Part shown: positions 61,518 through 64,000 of the stretch, piece after piece
How positions within the stretch are numbered: the first letter of the stretch is position 1
How the letters are laid out: the number at the start of each line of letters is the position of its first letter
From: Bauldia sp.
GTDB lineage: Bacteria; Pseudomonadota; Alphaproteobacteria; Rhizobiales; Kaistiaceae
DNA: 64,000 nt
Assembly (NCBI GenBank): GCA_026126065.1
Contig: JAHCJY010000003.1
Coordinates: 496,001-560,000, forward strand
Direction of reading: 5' to 3'
Position numbers and translations under genes: made by a program
The notes under the pieces: generated by a model
What the model was told of the DNA's origin: nothing
Databases searched by the model: none
The model's input: only the letters and a program-made list of their open reading frames with translations

Positions 61518-63788
61518 GTGCCATCGAAGGCCCACGGCACTGCTCCCGCAGTCGTTGCATCCGAAAGTCCGAGAGTGAAGCAGGTGTCGAGCCTTCGGGA
61601 GATCGTCTCGGAGATCACCTCCCGGCGCGCGCCACAGACGATCGCCATTGGCCTCATCTGCGGCCTTGTCACCACCGTCTTCTCGCTCTCCTACGCGGCA
61701 CTCCTGTTCTCGGGCGGACTGTCCGGCAGCGTCGATGTCGGCCTCGGGGTCATGCTCGTCTCGAGCGCCGTGATGGCGATCGTGGGGGCGCTCCTTACCT
61801 CGTATGCGCCGATCTACTCGCAGGTCCGCGACATCCCGCTCGCCTATCTGGCGCTCGTTGCGCCGGGCATCGGCGTTGCTGCCGGTACCGCGGCGGTGCC
61901 GACGGTCGTCGCGCTCGTGGCGGTGACGACGCTGCTCCTCGGCCTGTCGCTGTTCCTGGTGGGCTATTTCAGGCTCGGACGGGTCATCCGCTTCATACCG
62001 TTCCCGGTCATCAGCGGTTTTCTGGCGGGCGTCGCGTGGCTCATCGTCAGCGGGGCCTTCACGATCCTCACCGGTGAGCCGTTCACCCTGGCGTCCTTCG
62101 CCGGCTTCATTGCGCTTGAAAACGTTCCGGAGATACTCACAGCCTTGGCGTTCGTGACGGCCACGGTGGTCGGTCGTCGCTGGCTTCCGGCCGGCATCCT
62201 GATGCCGCTCCTCGTCGTCGTCGCAACGCTCCTCTTCCACGCCGTGATCGGCTTTGTGGAGATCGACCGCGCGGCGCTGGTCGCCGATGGCTGGTTGGCC
62301 GAACTGCCCGCCCGCGGCTCGCTCTGGCCACCGGTGGATGCGGCGGGCATCGCTGCGATCGACTGGGCGCTGGTCCTTGCCAACTGGCCCACTGTGGTCG
62401 TCATCATCCTCGTGACGATGGTGGCGCTGCTCCTCAACGTCAGCGGTCTCGAGATCGAGGTCCGGCGCGACATCGACCTTGACGCCGAACTCAAGACGGC
62501 AGGCGCCTCGAACCTCCTTGCCGGAGCGCTCGGCGGCGCGCCGGGCTACCAGTCGCTGTCCATGACGGTGCTGTCGCAGCGCCTCGGCGGCGGCAGCCGC
62601 GGCACGAGCTTCATCGCGGGGCTGTTCCTCATTGGCGTGCTGCTGTTCGGATCCGCCGCCATCGGGGTCGTCCCGCTACCCGTCCTGGCGGCGATCGTCC
62701 TCGCGACCGGGGCGACACTCCTCTACGAACGACTTGTCCTCTCCTACCGGACGCTCCCGATCGGCGAGTACGTCATCGTCCTTGGAATCTTCCTCACCAC
62801 GGTCGCACTGGGCTTCCTCACCGCCGTCGTGTTCGGCGTTCTCGCCGCGATGACCCTCTTTGTCTTCGAGTACAGCCGCGCCGGAGTCGTGAAGTTCGAA
62901 GTATCCGGCCGCGACTTCCAGAGCGGCGCCGCCTCGTCGGAGCACCACAGGAAACTCCTCCGCGAGCATGGCGACGCGATCCTGATCATGCGGCTCCAGG
63001 GTTTCCTGTTCTTCGGCACGGCCAACGGTCTTCGCCGCGCGATCGAAGCGCGGTTCCGGCCGGCCGAGGGCAATCCCGTGCGCTTCGTCCTCCTCGACTT
63101 CCGGCGGATTTCCGGGATCGACTCCGCCGCGGTGCAGAGCTTCGTGCGCCTGGCGGAAACCGCGCGCGATCGCGCCGCGACCGTGGTCCTTGCCAACGTG
63201 TCCAACGCCGCCGGCCGCATCCTCGTCCGCGGTGGTCTGCCGATCGGCCCCGGCTCGCCTGTCGTCCTCGCCGAGACCTTCGAGAAGGGCCTGAGCGATT
63301 GCGAGCACGCCATCATCTCCGAGGTCGATCCCGACCTCGCCGTGCGGAAACCGCAGCCGCTCGGCGATCAGCTCAGGGCATTTGCGGACGCACCCGCCGA
63401 GATCGAGAAGATCGCCGCGCTCATGGAGAGGCTGCAGGTCGAACCCGCCGCGACGATACTCGAGCATGGTTCAGCCGCCACCGAGATGTTCTTCATTGAG
63501 GCGGGGACAGCGTCCGTCCGCCTCCCCACCGACGGGCAATACCTCACGCTCGCGACCGTCGGCCCCGGCTCGATCGTCGGCGAGATCGCCTTCTATCTCG
63601 GGAGCATCCGCACCGCGTTCGTCATCGCCGAAACCCCGATGGTCATCTGGCGCTTCAGTCGAGACGCACTGGCCGAACTCGAAGCAGATTCCCCGGCCGC
63701 CGCGGCCCGCTTCCATCGTGGCATGGCCGAGGTTCTCGCCGACCGCCTCTCCGCCACGAACCGCCTCGTAAGGTTCCTCGCGACCTAG
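61518..63788 (+). CDS. SulP anion transporter with STAS and cyclic-nucleotide-binding domains
   Basis: A 756-residue protein. Residues 38-450 form the SulP membrane domain (SFLSYAALLFSG-like start, YFRLGRVIRFIPFPVISGFL, GGAPGYQSLSMT). A STAS domain follows at about 484-600 (FVLLDFRRISGIDSAAVQSF, with the regulatory Ser at 536). The last part, 635-745, is a cNMP-binding domain with phosphate-binding cassette VGEIAFYLGSIRTA (E689, R698). It probably imports sulfate, bicarbonate or a carboxylate under cyclic-nucleotide control. Start GTG 61518 has GGAG 6 bases upstream. Confidence 0.93.
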   Translation: MPSKAHGTAPAVVASESPRVKQVSSLREIVSEITSRRAPQTIAIGLICGLVTTVFSLSYAALLFSGGLSGSVDVGLGVMLVSSAVMAIVGALLTSYAPIYSQVRDIPLAYLALVAPGIGVAAGTAAVPTVVALVAVTTLLLGLSLFLVGYFRLGRVIRFIPFPVISGFLAGVAWLIVSGAFTILTGEPFTLASFAGFIALENVPEILTALAFVTATVVGRRWLPAGILMPLLVVVATLLFHAVIGFVEIDRAALVADGWLAELPARGSLWPPVDAAGIAAIDWALVLANWPTVVVIILVTMVALLLNVSGLEIEVRRDIDLDAELKTAGASNLLAGALGGAPGYQSLSMTVLSQRLGGGSRGTSFIAGLFLIGVLLFGSAAIGVVPLPVLAAIVLATGATLLYERLVLSYRTLPIGEYVIVLGIFLTTVALGFLTAVVFGVLAAMTLFVFEYSRAGVVKFEVSGRDFQSGAASSEHHRKLLREHGDAILIMRLQGFLFFGTANGLRRAIEARFRPAEGNPVRFVLLDFRRISGIDSAAVQSFVRLAETARDRAATVVLANVSNAAGRILVRGGLPIGPGSPVVLAETFEKGLSDCEHAIISEVDPDLAVRKPQPLGDQLRAFADAPAEIEKIAALMERLQVEPAATILEHGSAATEMFFIEAGTASVRLPTDGQYLTLATVGPGSIVGEIAFYLGSIRTAFVIAETPMVIWRFSRDALAELEADSPAAAARFHRGMAEVLADRLSATNRLVRFLAT

Positions 63789-63881
63789 CGGCGTTCGTGG
63801 TGACGCTGCTCCGTATAGCTGAGCAGGCCGGATCGATTGCTGCCTTGCAGCTCAGGCCCCGTCGTGGTCCAGGAGAAGCTG

Positions 63882-63903
63882 GCGGGGCACCAGGGCACCC
63901 CGC
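63882..63903. terminator. Possible hairpin between convergent genes
   Basis: GCGGGG...CCCCGC inverted repeat between the SulP stop and the minus-strand partial gene. No T-run on the correct side for either gene. Confidence 0.35.
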
Positions 63904-63927
63904 CCGGACCACAAAAAACCGAGGCTC

Positions 63928-64000
63928 CTAGACTGCGTAGCAGTCGACGCCCGTGCCGCTATCCCACATGATGACGTGCGCCCCTGCCGTGTACTGGAGG
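63928..64000 (-). CDS. C-terminal end of an unidentified protein (runs off window)
   Basis: On the minus strand a frame entering from the window edge ends LQYTAGAHVIMWDSGTGVDCYAV and a TAG at 63928-63930. The sequence looks like a real protein end, but only 23 residues are visible and no family can be assigned. Confidence 0.35.
   Translation of the reverse strand, partial: LQYTAGAHVIMWDSGTGVDCYAV

Overview
The window is high-GC DNA, gene-dense on both strands, and reads as a chromosomal piece of an aerobic alphaproteobacterium. The best evidence is the run RNase D, lptC, lptA, lptB, rpoN, ptsN, together with the EngB/YihA GTPase, the alphaproteobacterial-style ligase/exonuclease pair, a caa3-type oxidase with a fused CoxI-III, and many periplasmic c-type cytochromes. 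Genus cannot be read from the sequence. No phage, CRISPR array, plasmid origin or intact insertion sequence is visible. The only mobile remnant is a broken IS66-type transposase end near 5.6-5.8 kb.

Layout. 0-2.8 kb: end of a TRAP transporter (DctM), an amidase and a small membrane protein in one translationally coupled operon. 3.5-9.2 kb: a secreted unknown protein, a di-heme cytochrome c, the IS66 remnant, a beta-sandwich protein and a Tat-exported flavoprotein. 9.9-16 kb: tRNA-Thr(GGT), engB, and a DNA-repair operon (methyltransferase, MBL exonuclease, a secreted unknown protein, ATP-dependent ligase). 16-24 kb: CsbD-like protein, a CHASE4-GGDEF-EAL enzyme, then the ptsN/rpoN/lptBAC/RNase D block. 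24-33 kb: a di-heme lipoprotein, a double-domain outer-membrane protein, two tandem PQQ alcohol dehydrogenases with lanthanide-type active sites, and a CHRD-like exported protein. 33-39.6 kb: small regulatory and envelope genes, an Omp25-like porin, an ATP-grasp enzyme and a BrkB protein. 39.7-49 kb: a membrane PQQ dehydrogenase, a caa3-type cytochrome oxidase operon, a tri-heme cytochrome and a CDF transporter. 49-57 kb: a VOC protein, hisC-like aminotransferase and a five-gene Opp/Dpp peptide ABC operon. 57-64 kb: a methyltransferase, an exported unknown, a GFA protein, an MFS carrier and a SulP-STAS-cNMP transporter.

How it fits together (inference). Three PQQ dehydrogenases, four stand-alone c-type cytochromes and a CoxII-cytochrome c fusion suggest a periplasmic respiratory module: alcohols or sugars are oxidised outside the inner membrane and electrons pass through c-haems to the caa3 oxidase, or through quinone for the membrane enzyme. 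TRAP, Opp, MFS and SulP systems import substrates. No PQQ-synthesis genes are in the window.

The most interesting unexplained signals are: matching CTGCC(A)-N-(T)GGCAG palindromes just upstream of the ribosome-binding sites of both soluble PQQ dehydrogenases; a near-identical DNA block shared by those two genes; a palindromic repeat carried in frame inside the DNA ligase gene; an exported-protein gene wedged between the ligase and exonuclease genes; and loss of the usual hpf gene between rpoN and ptsN, with a promoter and hairpin in its place. Start codons were chosen by ribosome-binding sites, coupling and signal peptides; families were assigned by reading motifs, not by database search.
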